Source of the DNA: Nautilus pompilius
Lineage: Eukaryota; Mollusca; Cephalopoda; Nautilida; Nautilidae
DNA: 64,000 nt
Direction of reading: 5' to 3'
Assembly (NCBI GenBank): GCA_018389105.1
Contig: JACATO010001108.1
Coordinates: 62,001 to 126,000 of the forward strand
A model generated the notes under the pieces. It was given only the letters and a program-made list of their open reading frames with translations, searched no databases and was not told where the DNA came from. The translations under genes and the position numbers were made by a program. This document shows, piece after piece, positions 1 to 11,640 of this stretch (position 1 is its first letter; the number at the start of each line of letters is the position of its first letter).

Positions 1-2150
1 ACAAAAGCTTAACAATGAGTTTTTTTTTTTTAAATAAAAATGTACGATGACTGAATAAACAACCAACTACTATAACAATAATAAAAAAAAATATCCAGTG
101 AGTGTATATAATTAAAAACACAGAGTAGCTCTTACACAGGATAAGGGGCGGGTAATACAATTCAAATGAATTGCCAGTAAAGTATAAGACCTAGTGACGG
201 CAGTTTTACGATCTCTATAATAATGGCAGGTATGTATTGATTGTACGTATTGATGGATATGAAAAATGTTACAAAAAAAGGATCAATGAGACGGCTAGAG
301 GATATTCCCTCTAGCGTTAAATTGAATATTGCCTTTCACTTTTTTAGAGTAGAGTTAGCTTTTAAAAATTTGGGTAAAACTCTGCCACAAATAGGGAAAT
401 TCCACTTTCCTTCGCAGAGACTCGGATCTGAATTCTTGCTGAATAGGAACTTTGCATGTTGTACACTTTCGCAAATATACTGAGATCTTGCAGAAACCCC
501 TACAACAAATGACATTCCATACATATGGGGGATGCTATAGAAATGCACTAAATCCATCAGAAAAAAGATTAACTCTCCAAATTAAAAGAAAAGTGGCTGA
601 GCGCCTGTAAATTGCCTTATTTGGCCCCCATTCCCTCCTCCAGGCAAGATGGACGAAGTCGGTCTGCCAGCCAATGAGACTTCACTAGTTTTTTTTTGGG
701 GGGGGGAGTTCTGTTGGTTAACATCTATTGAGCAAGATTAAACTAGTCATTTGTTCTGATCGTTCACAGCAATGACTTTATCATTAGCTAAAACCGTGAG
801 TCTCCATGTAATCAATTAAACGTGAAGCGGGGAGGTGATGTTGAAACAACAATTTTGTGCAACCTCTCCACTTGCTAATAGAAATGTGGAACCTGTGTTA
901 GAACTCTCTCTCCCCCACTCACCTTCAACAAGATGCAGTCCTGATGGCTGCTTTGGTGTGCAATGATGCTAATTTCCAGGTGTTTATATTTCTTTTGATA
1001 ATACAAGCGGCTGGAGCTGGTCTTGAAACCATGGCTGCCAAAGTAGCATGTATTTCTTTGACAAAAGCTGTGTCCATTGGGGACTGGCAAAATCAAATGT
1101 CTTTACAATAAATCAAAAGGTTTAGCTGACTGATGCTAAAAACTTTATAGACCTGCTGTTCTATGCGAGTCTAACTTGGTCAGAGTCTTTGAAATTGTTC
1201 TACTCTTCCTCTATAGATATTTGTACTCTGAGCCTTACTAGAAACTTCTGACAGCTATACCCTAGTGCACAAACCAATAGCATGTAAGACCAAATAATTC
1301 AGGTTTTTTAAAGCAGTTTTTATCAAACCTCACACCTGAAAAAGATGGATAATTTTAAATTGTAAATTTCAAGTTTAAAACTTGTTTTTGAAGCCGCTAT
1401 TATATAATTACATGCAGATGATCAGGAAGGCTCAGAATTTTCGAAGTACTTAATCAATGTGTCTATAAACATACACTGATTGTCAATCCTAATGCTACAG
1501 TCTTTTCATGACTTATCAGCTTAATGTATGTAAACCAAAACTGTATATAAAAAAAAACAACTATAATAAGCAAAAGTGAATAAAGATTTTGCTACCAAGC
1601 ACCTGACAACATGCTCAACAATTCCAGACAGAATGCGAGCAGAGAAACTACAAACTTAAATGCTGGTGGGGTTCGTTTACAGAGAAATCATGTAAACGGT
1701 TGTAAGTTGCCGGCATCCCATTTTAACGTCTGGGTGAGTAATAATGCGCTTGAATTTGTACTAAGATGCACGTCCTGAAGCGGAGATGTGGACATCTGGT
1801 TACCACGGTAAATCCAACAGTACAAGTCCAAAAAAAGAGGGGGCCTGTTGCTACTGATGAGTGGAAGGTACATCCTTAATAAATGCCTGGCAATTTACTG
1901 CTAAATCCACCAACTTGTCATCGATAAAAAGGAAATTTCTCAAGACCGAAATCCATCGATCCAGTTGCATTACAACAATATGACCCCCCCCCAGGATTGA
2001 AGTCTAGAAAGAAAAAAAAAAAAAAAGTTTTTAATTAATAAATGTGTGAAAATTGGTTATCATCCGCCTGGAGTTATTCTGTCACTTAGTCTCTCCATTC
2101 AGAGGTGGTTCTTGTGTTGGTTTCCTAAGTGAGGAACTCTGGAATTGTCT
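1..2150. other. 3' flank of the SVOP-like gene, no coding exon seen
   Basis: AT-rich sequence downstream of the stop codon at 2151 of the minus-strand transporter gene. The part next to the stop is probably its 3' UTR. An ATTAAA-type poly(A) signal can be read on the minus strand at about 2029-2034, but the cleavage site is not determined. The short ORFs here look random and share no recognisable domain. Homopolymer runs occur near 20-30, 690-708 and 2008-2026. Confidence 0.5.
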
Positions 2151-2845
2151 TTAGGATGTCATGACAAGTGACTGTTGAAAAGGTCCCTCGCTCTGGTTCG
2201 TGGCCAAGCAGTCTGTCAGCTTCTGGTCAGCGGTCTCTCTCTTAAAACGGAACAGTGTCACAAACTGGAGGACGAAGAACAGAGCCCACACCACTGGATA
2301 GAGCCACACAACGTGGCTCTGGAGAAGCATGGCTCCGAGAAATGGCGTGACCAGGCCCGAAAGATCATTGATGATGTACATCCAACCCAGCGCCGTGTTG
2401 CGTACTGTCGTCGGATAAAGCTCTGGTGTGAACGTGTTGAGGATCGAGTAAATGGGCACCATGAATGCATAGCATGTCATGATTGTAAACGTCTGCACGA
2501 ACATCAGCTTCGTTATGCTGACAATGGCAAAGGAAGCCAGCAGCACAATAGTGATGAAAGAAAAGAAGAGAAGGCAGCGAATTCTTCCCAGCATGTGTTT
2601 TTCGATGAGGATCATCGCAAGAATAAGGCCAGGGATCTCACTCACAAAAACAGTGAACATAGCAAAGTAGTTGTCCATGCCTAGCATGTCAGACATGTAC
2701 TGGGGTAGGTAAGTAGTCACGCCCCAGAAACCAGTTGCCTGAAAAAACCATACAAGCGACATCACCGTTGTCCGACTCCACAATTCTTTACAGAACAGGT
2801 CCTTTATCCGGCCCATCTCTTGTTTGGGTGGACAAAGGAGCTTCC
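2151..2845 (-). CDS. SVOP-like: SVOP-like exon 3 (residues 267-496, stop)
   Basis: Acceptor TTATTTAG precedes base 2845; the first two bases GG complete a Gly codon. It encodes a linker beginning KLLCPPKQE, the C-terminal transmembrane half and a Ser/Gln-rich tail, with TAA at 2151-2153. The motif PELYPTTVR is typical of SV2/SVOP and organic cation transporters. Confidence 0.88.
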
Positions 2846-5800
2846 CTAAATAAAGAAAATTTCAGAATTAAACTGATGTACAACGTATGCCACAGCACTA
2901 GAAAATCAAGGGAGCGTGTGATGACAAGTCAAAGAATAATTCAGGTTACATCATGCACCAAAAAAACTGTTTAATAAATCCTTGTTTCTGCTGGTTGGGT
3001 CAGGGGGTCAGTTCTGTGGAAGAACAAATCCAATTTAGTACATAATTTTAAAAAAATGAGAGAGAAGCTACATGCAAATAGAACACAGGAGCAGAAATGC
3101 TTTCCTTACCCGTTGGAGCAGCACAGTTGTTGATCACAGAAATTTTTTTTAAAACTTTCCAAGCTTCTTCTTTCTTTCCCTTGACCATGAGAAATCTAGG
3201 GGACTCCACATTAATGAAGAGCCGCAAGACGAGAGTGAAGAGAAAGGGTGTGGCACAAGCTCCCACGAAGTACCTCCAGCCGTATTTAGGCAGGATAAAC
3301 CAGGCCATGGCGCCAGCAAACGCCGCTCCTCCTGTGCCGCACATAGTAATCATTATCATGTAGTTGCGTTTCTGAAGTGGGAAAAACTCTGAAAATAAAA
3401 AACCCAGGCAATAACCAAGGAAAAACCTATTTCGGCATTGGAACAAGCAATTAAACTGCGTGGATGAATGGAAAAGTGAAAATATCTCCGTCCATCAAAG
3501 GAAGGTTTCATATTGTAGCTTTCAAGAAACTGTAAGCATAAACAAAACTCAGGATTTTATGCTAAGATGTAATTTCTGGCGCGTGTTCCTTTTATTGGTG
3601 CGCAGAAAATCTAACACTAGAATGTTTTCAACAATAATACAGTTTAAAAACTTAGAGGACAGCTCTCTACCACATTTAAACTGAGGCCCCTCTTAAACAA
3701 CGAAGCACCCCCATTTCACCAAGAATCCTTAAATGCTATTGATATAGAGATCTACTCAAAGTGGAATGATCATCTTATGATAACATGTACAAGGAGCCAG
3801 TGCATGAAATATTTTGCTATTTGCAAATAAGTCTTGTAATTGGGTGCTCAGACTGTGATCAAACAAAGAAACAGATGGCTTGACTATTAAATGCCTCATT
3901 TTTCGGTTACTGCTAGGCACAAGTTACCATTAGTCCCCAATGGCCTGGAAGGCTATCAGTGATCACGACTTACTCAGCAAACCATTGTAGCCTTTATCAA
4001 CTCATGGGAAAGCATTGAGAATTCTGCAAACTTGAAAAAGTAATGCAACGTTCTCCATAACTTTTGGTAGCATGAAAACTCTTGCATACAAAAGCCAATG
4101 CAGAAACAGCTGAAGCCAGCAGATGAGCATCCTCAATGCAAAACTGTTTGCAAGTTTCCTATGAAGAGTCCAAATTCCCAAAGTTTAATTCCAATGGCCA
4201 CATGAATGTGAAAACTTGGAAATTTATTTTATCTCACTTGTTTACAGCCAGAAGTGCAATGGTCTGGGGAACAGACTGAGCTGGTTAAGCAGCTTGCTAT
4301 ACTGTATTTCCCACTTATGTAGTTCTGCTATAAAAGTTGATATAGTCATCAAGCTGCTTCAATCTACAAACCCAATATTGATATCATTCTCATATATTAA
4401 AAAAAGAACTGGTCCCAAAACAGCAACGTTGTACTTCCCATCTTTTAGAAAACTGACGGGCAGCATGACAGTTCTGGTTATTACTAATACTTAAATACCC
4501 CCCTTCAAGCAAATTCCAATGAGAAGCTACATCAAAATATTTCACTCTACAGGTCAAATGCCAGCCACATTCCCACTGTTAAAATATAGACTTAAATTAT
4601 TCAGATGTTTAAAATTTGGTAAGATATATGTATATACACCCAGGTGACCAAACCTGTGGACTCACAATTGAAATTTTCCTTATTTCACATATAATCAATT
4701 TATTAGTACATTATAATGACTGTTTGAGACAAAAAAAAAACATATTTGACATTTTGATAAGTTTATTTTGGAACTTTTCAAAAAATCATATACACCATGA
4801 TTCCTGAGATATGTCCTTGGTAAATCCACAGTTACTGCCACCAGTGTGTGCATGTACATATAAGCGCTATATCTTTTTTTTTTCTTTTCAATCTTTTCTC
4901 AAAGACCAAGTTAAATTTTTCTGCTAATAACTTGAACTATAACTACTCAGCAATATGCACCTTATACCCACCAAACAATGAAGCTTCATATCTTTCTAAA
5001 AGGACACAATCAAATGTAGAATGGAAGTAATTTGTTAATAGTGTCCCATGACCTGCAAAATTCTTCATTCACAAACAGGTACTTAAAAAAAAACAACAAA
5101 AAAACAAACTATGTATATTTTGTTTCATTTCCATACAATACAAATAATCAGAGGGGTTAGAAATTTTAAAACTTATAAATGGTCCCTTTTGCCTATATGT
5201 TGTTTCTTTTTCCTTAAAAGTTTAATATTACATTTGTTCTCAATTTAGTTTTTCCCTTTTCAAACTGCTGACAATTTGAGATCAGTTTCACGTCAAATTT
5301 AAACATTTAACCATCCACATAACTAATGTCCATTTACATTTTTCATTCCCATAGGCCATTTTTTTGAACCTATCATTAATGGTTATTTATCTATTTTCAT
5401 CCACCTATAGGAAAATGTCAAAAGAGTTAGCATTTAAACTCGCAAGACTAATTACAAATACAGGCAGTCCCCGACTTATGAATGGTTTCGGTTCCTGTAC
5501 CCGGTTTGTAAGTCAGAACAGTATTAATTCCATGTGTTCGGTTACAACACAATCCTGCCCATACAAAACAAAATGCAGAAAACAGAGCAGCTAAGTTCCG
5601 AGAAACATACACAAAATGCTGCGGACCAGTGGACTGTCTGTCTGTCCGTTGTTGTTGGTGGGACGTGGAACCCCAACCGCCGAACAAACTAGTGCTGCAC
5701 CTGTTCATAAGCACCAGCAAATAGCCTTAAGTCGAAACTGGTTTTTGTGATGAGTATATGGGATCTCGTTCTTAAGTCGGTGACTGCCTGTATCTAACTT

Positions 5801-8800
5801 CAATTGAATAAACTACAGAGGATGCCTAAGTCAAACCAAAATCTGTAGGGGGAAGGGGGCAGGTGGCAGCACTACTTAGGTGCTTTTCAAAAACATTACA
5901 CACCAACAAGTTTCTAAATCTCCATTGGGGTGGGGGGGAGGAAACATAAGAGAAATTACTTTGAAACATCGGGAAACAGTAAATGGGCAACCAATAACGC
6001 TAAACAGTTATCCTAGCTATAACTGTCCCCTCCCCCCGACCAAACCATGAGAGAAATTACCCTGAAACATCGGGGGAAACAGTAAATGGGGACACCAAAC
6101 GGTTATCCTAGCTATAACTGTCCCCTCCCCCCGACCCAACCATGAGAGAAATTACCCTGAAACATCGGGGGAAACAGTAAATGGGGAACCAATAACGCTA
6201 AACGGTCATCCTAGCTATAACTGTCCCCTCCCCCCGACCCAACCATGAGAGAATTACCCTGAAACATCGGGGGAAACAGTAAATGGGCAACCAATAACGC
6301 TAAACAGTTATCCTAGTTATAACTGTCCCCTCCCCACGACCCAACCATGAGAGAAATTACCCTGAAACATCTGGGAAACAGTAAATGGGCAACCAATAAC
6401 GCTAAACAGTTATCCTAGTTATAACTGTCCCCTCCCCCCGACCCAACCATGAGAGAAATTACCCTGAAACATCGGGGGAAACAGTAAATGGGGACACTAA
6501 ACGGTTATCCCAGTTATAACTGTCACTTCCCCCCAACCCAACCACGAGAGAAATTACCCTGAAACATTGGGGGAAACAGTAAATGGGCAACCAATAACGC
6601 TAAACGGTCATCCTAGCTATAACTGTCCCCTCCCCCCGACCCAACCATGAGAGAAATTACCCTGAACATCTGGAAACAGTAAATGGGCAACCAATAACGC
6701 TAAACGGTTATCCTAGTTATAACTGTCCCCTTCCCACGACCCAACCATGAGAGAAATTACCCTGAAACATTGGGGGAAAACAGTAAATGGGCAACCAATA
6801 ACGCTAAACAGTTATCCTAGTTATAACTGTCCCCCCCCCCTGACCCAACCATGAGAGAAATTACCCTGAAACATCAGGGGGAAACAGTAAATGGGCACAC
6901 CAAACGGTTATCCTAGCTATAACTGTCCCCTCCCCACGACCCAACCATGAGAGAATTACCCTGAAACATCGGGGAAACAGTAAATGGGGACACTAAACGG
7001 TTATCCCAGTTATAACTGTCACTTCCCCCCAACCCAACCACGAGAGAAATTACCCTGAAACATTGGGGAAAACAGTAAATGGGCAACCAATAACGCTAAA
7101 CGGTTATCCTAGCTATAACTGTCCCCTCCCCCCGACCCAACCATGAGAGAAATTACCCTGAAACATCGGGGGAAACAGTAAATGGGCAACCAATAACGCT
7201 AAACGGTTATCCTAGTTATAACTGTCCCCTCCCCCCGACCCAACCATGAGAGAAATTACCCTGAAACATCGGGGGAAACAGTAAATGGGCAACCAATAAC
7301 GCTAAACGGTTATCCTAGTTATAACTGTCCCCTCCCCCCGACCCAACATGAGAGAAATTACCCTGAAACATCGGGGGAAACAGTAAATGGGGACACTAAA
7401 CGGTTATCCCAGTTATAACTGTCACTTCCCCCCAACCCAACCACGAGAGAAATTACCCTGAAACATTGGGGGAAACAGTAAATGGGCAACCAATAACGCT
7501 AAACGGTCATCCTAGCTATAACTGTCCCCTCCCCCCGACCCAACCATGAGAGAAATTACCCTGAAACATCTGGGAAACAGTAAATGGGCAACCAATAACG
7601 CTAAACGGTTATCCTAGTTATAACTGTCCCCTTCCCACGACCCAACCATGAGAGAAATTACCCTGAAACATTGGGGGAAACAGTAAATGGGCAACCAATA
7701 ACGCTAAACAGTTATCCTAGTTATAACTGTCCCCTCCCCCCCTGACCCAACCATGAGAGAAATTACCCTGAAACATCAGGGGGAAACAGTAAATGGGCAC
7801 ACCAAACGGTTATCCTAGCTATAACTGTCCCCTCCCCACGACCCAACCATGAGAGAAATTACCCTGAAACATCGGGGGAAACAGTAAATGGGGACACCAA
7901 ACGGTTATCCTAGCTATAACTGTCCCCTCCCCCCGACCCAACCATGAGAGAAATTACCCTGAAACATCGGGGGAAACAGTAAATGGGCAACCAATAACAC
8001 TAAACGGTTATCCTAGTTATAGCTGTCCCCTCCCCCCCTGACCCAACCACGAGAGAAATTACCCTGAAACATCGGGGGAAACAGTAAATGGGGACACCAA
8101 ACGGTTATCCTAGCTATAACTGTCCCCTCCCCCCGACCAAACCACGAGAGAAATTACCCTGAAACATCGGGGGAAACAGTAAATGGGCAACCAATAACAC
8201 TAAACGGTTATCCTAGTTATAACTGTCCCCTCCCCCCCTGACCCAACCACGAGAGAAATTACCCTGAAACATCGGGGGAAACAGTAAATGGGGACACCAA
8301 ACGGTTATCCTAGCTATAACGACTGTCCCCCCCCCCCACTCACGGACCCCGGCGAACAAAGCTGCTACCTATTGGAAGGATAAAGGCGACAGCAGCCAGG
8401 CCGCCCCTGCCGAAGGCCACGAGGGACCGGAAGAGCACGAGGACGACGAAGTTGGTCGCCACGGACGAGGCGACACCGAAGACGCTGCACACGAAAACCG
8501 CCAGGGCGAAGGTGAGCTGCCGTCCGTACTTGTCGCTGAGCACCCCCAGGAGGTACTGGCCGGCGATGCAGGCCACCCCGTTGAAGAAGGGGAGCCAGGG
8601 GAACACCATTTCCCGGAGGTGCCACTCCAGCTGGACGGGCTTGCTGAGGAAGACGAACACCATGAGCTCGCTGCACACGGCGAAGTAGGCCGTCCCGCCG
8701 AGCAGCAGGACCAGGACGTGGAACCGTCCGAACTTCAGGTCCGACAGGACGTCGTCCAGACTCCTCTCCTCCTCCTCCTCCTCCTCCATGTTCAGGCTGC

Positions 8801-8885
8801 TGTACTGGGGCGGGGGCTCTTCTTCCTCGGGGCTCGACGACCCCCCGCCGCCGCCGAGACAGATGTCTTCGTTGGTAGCAGACAT
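2151..8885 (-). CDS. SVOP-like: SV2/SVOP-like major facilitator transporter (gene span, 3 coding exons)
   Basis: Predicted polytopic membrane transporter of the SV2/SVOP branch of the major facilitator superfamily; substrate unknown. Joining 8885-8369, 3388-3110 and 2845-2151 gives 496 aa with no frameshift (splits G|AG for Glu173 and G|GG for Gly266). The N-terminal tail is Gly- and Glu-rich with an eight-codon acidic run near residues 34-40. The MFS motif A loop GVLSDKYGRQ lies at 114-123, an ESPRFL-type motif at about 234, and the second-half motif PELYPTTVR at 406-414. Hydrophobic segments fill both halves. The family is about 490-550 aa, so the gene looks complete. There is no long SV2-type luminal loop, which favours SVOP/SVOPL over SV2. 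The second-half motif A is weakened (LGRIR after IEKHM). Family call is firm; the exact orthologue (SVOP, SVOPL or a lineage-specific copy) is uncertain. Confidence 0.85.
3110..3388 (-). CDS. SVOP-like: SVOP-like exon 2 (residues 173-266)
   Basis: Acceptor TTATTTTCAG precedes 3388 and donor GTAAGG follows 3110. It encodes EFFPLQKRNYM, two membrane segments, LPKYGWRYF and VESPRFL, which is the central part of the transporter before the cytoplasmic loop. The splice phases fit both neighbours. Confidence 0.88.
3389..5460. other. Intron 1 of the SVOP-like gene, distal part
   Basis: Two kilobases of AT-rich intron. No domain-bearing ORF, RNA gene or clear repeat was recognised before the inverted-repeat element starting at 5461. 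Short ORFs here have no recognisable content. Confidence 0.5.
5461..5790. mobile_element. 330-bp MITE with terminal inverted repeats and TA target duplication
   Basis: The left end reads CAGGCAGTCCCCGACTTA at 5461 and the right end is its near-perfect inverse, ending at 5790. TA flanks both sides (5459-5460 and 5791-5792). No transposase is present. The termini and TA duplication point to a non-autonomous Tc1/mariner/pogo-type element. The superfamily is inferred from the ends only. Confidence 0.8.
5930..8337. repeat. Minisatellite, about 24 copies of a 91-103-bp unit
   Basis: Tandem copies of a unit containing GAGAGAAATTACCCTGAAAC, a GGGGGAAACAG stretch, AATAACGCTAAACGGTTA and a C-rich block. 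Two length classes alternate: a long form with GGGCAACCAATAACGCT and a short form with GGGGACAC. A distinctive variant (GTCACTTCCCCCCAA) recurs near 6520, 7018 and 7420, suggesting higher-order structure. The array lies inside the first coding intron and ends about 31 bp from the exon 1 donor at 8369. Confidence 0.95.
8369..8885 (-). CDS. SVOP-like: SVOP-like exon 1 (start codon, residues 1-172)
   Basis: ATG at 8885, an acidic, Gly/Pro-rich cytoplasmic tail, then the first membrane segments and the motif A loop at 114-123. The donor GTAGCA follows 8369. Coding GC content is much higher than in exons 2 and 3, consistent with a CpG-rich 5' end. The longer ORF in the next frame over 8365-9024 is an overlap artefact of this GC-rich exon. 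Confidence 0.85.
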
Positions 8886-9350
8886 GTTTATTTGTTGTCT
8901 CTCCGCCGCCTGTATCCGGTGTCCGGGGAAAATCTGTACCCGATACGAAACCCGCCCGGGGCCTCCCTCCTCTCTCCCCCTCCCTCACAGTTAACCGTCT
9001 GAAAAACCCCATATTTAAGTTCACACCTTGTTTCCCGAGGTGGTCGGCCCCCAGAAGGGCTTCAACTTATTCGTCTTCGCCTGAAATAAATTAATTAATT
9101 AGTGGGGAGGGGGAGTCAATACAGAGTGCCAGCTACGCTTTTTGTTGAAATGTGCATTTAAATCGTAATTCTTTCCCTTAAGTCCATCAAGAATAATGAA
9201 TAGGGTAAAGGGGTTTGGTGAGAGTTTATAGGGGGTGGGGTACTGCCCGCCCCAGGTTGTTGTTGTTGGGGGGGAGGGGGTTAATAATAAATGGCCGCCT
9301 CGGTTGGGAGGGATCCTGTTAGTGACACCGGTCCGAAAGAAATGGCTCGT
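8886..9350 (-). promoter_or_regulatory. 5' leader and CpG-rich promoter region of the SVOP-like gene
   Basis: GC- and CpG-rich sequence just upstream of the start codon (densest at 8886-9060), grading into G-runs and AT-rich DNA. It is the likely transcription start area. No TATA box at a convincing distance or defined start site can be read. Confidence 0.45.
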
Positions 9351-9449
9351 GGACGCGCACTCTCAATGTTAGCGGCAAATGTTTCGACTTTTTAATAAAT
9401 CTGCTTCGGTTCTGGCAGCAAGCACCCCCCAGAAAAACCACTGTTTACC

Positions 9450-9486
<37 letters not shown>

Positions 9487-10329
9487 TGGATTGTCGACCT
9501 CCAGTTATTAATCCACATCTCCCCCCCCCCCCCTCTACTGCATTCCCTTCCTTTTCAAGTAAGGATTAAGAGATTAGATGGAAATAAATCCTGTCAAATA
9601 AAACAATCGCAGTAATACCTCGGTGTTCCTGAAGCTTTGTTTCATATATTGAATAGTCTTCTCCAAACTGTGGTGGTTGGGGGGGGGGTGTGTGTGTGCG
9701 CCCCTTTGATGGGAGAATTCCAAAATAACAATGGAAGAGTTGGAGATGGCAGTACCCTGACCACCCCAACAAACCCAACTCGCTCTCACATGCATACTAT
9801 CTCATTATTAGTTTTATTTCTTTTTGGCTCTCGCATTTACTCACTCCTACCCAAGCAGTTGTTCATGATATCCTGTGAGAATAAAAATGGTTTTAGTCCA
9901 TCATCTTATGAAGTGGGTATCGAATAAGGAGGCCTAAGTCAGTGCCATCAGAACGCAGCCAACGATGTTGCTAGGCAGCACCTTCTTACTGAGGCATTCT
10001 GCGGTCAGTCATATCAAGGCCACCTTGAGATACTTGGATATCGCTAATCGTCTATTGCCCCTGTATCCCTTTCGTTCTTTTAATTATTTGAAAGGTTTTC
10101 CAGTTATTGCTTTTATTACTGAGTATCTCTGAAAAGATGGAGAAGTTTGTAACTGGTTACAAGAGGTAAGACAGACAGTGGAGCTATTTATGTAAAAAAA
10201 AAAACACAAAATGCAGAAAATACCTGTCATTTGGATTCACAAGTATAATGTTAGTGGAGAAGAGAGGCCTCAGTGTTTATTATGACTGTTTCGGCTGCAG
10301 ATAGCATGAAGCTTAATAAATTAGTGGCA
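9351..10329. other. Intergenic, with (ATA)n microsatellite
   Basis: No gene recognised. A pure AATAAT-type microsatellite covers 9450-9483, followed by a C homopolymer near 9521-9533 and a G/GT run near 9679-9700. Confidence 0.6.
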
Positions 10330-11640
10330 TCTTGAAACCATGCACCCTTAATATGTTGGTAAATCAGTAGACTTCCTCCAGAGGAAACCAGGATTTAATG
10401 CAGAGGCAGGCCTTTGTTAAAACAACTGTTGCATCAAGAGTTTTGTTTGCATACAGAATTGCAAGATGTAGGAGGTTTGTTGTTACCTGCTGCTAATGAT
10501 ATGGTTGAAGTAACACTCAGGGAATCGGGTGCCAAACAGTCGTGCAATATTCCACCTGTAGGTAACAGGGTTGGAAGAATAATTTCAGATATGTGAAGAC
10601 CCTGTGTCAGCTGATTGAAAACCTCTCACTTGATTAGCAGGTAGATGAGGCAATTGATGTAGTTAAGATGCTCATCTGATAACTTATGTACAATATGTTG
10701 CAGAAAATGAAATTAAAGAGGATATGTTGTTTAGCAAACCCACTGATGGAAGAGCTACATCATTTGAAAAGTTCAATATAATTGACAAATTTCTATATGA
10801 AAATGACAAAATGGGAGAACTGTTTTGGGCTTTGCACCAACGGAGCTCGGTCAATGTTGGGACTTCAGGCACTGGTGAGAAAGGGCTCACACACATACTT
10901 GCATCTGGTAATGAGTGGGCTGAATCAAGATGTTATCATAGTTGTCAACTACCCAAAAAGTAATCCATGGAAATGAAGGCTCTTTACAAAGTTGAGTGAA
11001 GATATAGGACAGGACAAAATACTTTGCTATATTATTATTTTAATCAGGAGTCTGCATTCAATATTTTTTGAAAAGCTGAACCATTTGAATAGATTAATGC
11101 ATGGTGCTCAAATAAGCACCCTGACCCAGAACAACAAAGTGAATGTATTCATGAGAAAACTACAATTATGGAAAATGATTTTTTTTACAGGTTCCCTACA
11201 TTATAAAAATTTCTTCACAGAAGTGAAATGGAAGCCAACACCGAACTATTTATTGAACAGTTGACCACTTCAGGACGTAGATGTCTCAAAACTTCAGTGG
11301 ATAAGAAATCCATTTGCTGCTACCGCATGTCCATGGATTGATGACTTCTGGATAACTCAGACTTGTCAAGTGACGGTTTGTTTATGACAGTCGTTTGATC
11401 CAGAAAATCTTTCAGAGTTTTGGGCTGCCTGCCAAAAGAGAAGCATCTCCTGTCAGACAGGACTACAAAAATTCTTCTACCTTTTTGTGTGAAATGGGAT
11501 TGTCATACTATCAACACTTCCTAACTTATGATTCATATTGTAAACAAAGACAATATATATTGAAATTAATGTTTTATTTTTTTTCTGTGCAGAATTTTAA
11601 ATAAAAACAGGCATAATAGAAACATAGTGCACTGTATATT
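10330..11640 (+). mobile_element. Decayed hAT transposase (ZBED5/SCAND3-like)
   Basis: Plus-strand fragments in shifting frames keep the order of a ZBED5/SCAND3-type hAT transposase. They are: an IPPVGNRVGRIISDM block (10540-10595), a short piece resembling the catalytic-core approach (LFSKP...GRATSFE, 10728-10765), CTNGARSMLGL (10834-10866), VVNYPKSNPW with RLFTKLSED (10945-11005), FEKLNHLNRLMHGAQ with TQNNKVNVFMRKLQLW (11065-11175), and a C-terminal STFLCEMG segment (11482-11505). Stops and frameshifts separate the pieces, so it is inactive. Terminal repeats were not found. The bounds are approximate. Confidence 0.65.

Noticed and set aside
2175-2684. 169-codon plus-strand ORF
   Set aside because: Antisense shadow of SVOP-like exon 3.
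8365-9024. 219-codon Arg/Gly-rich minus-strand ORF
   Set aside because: Out-of-frame shadow of SVOP-like exon 1 in GC-rich DNA.
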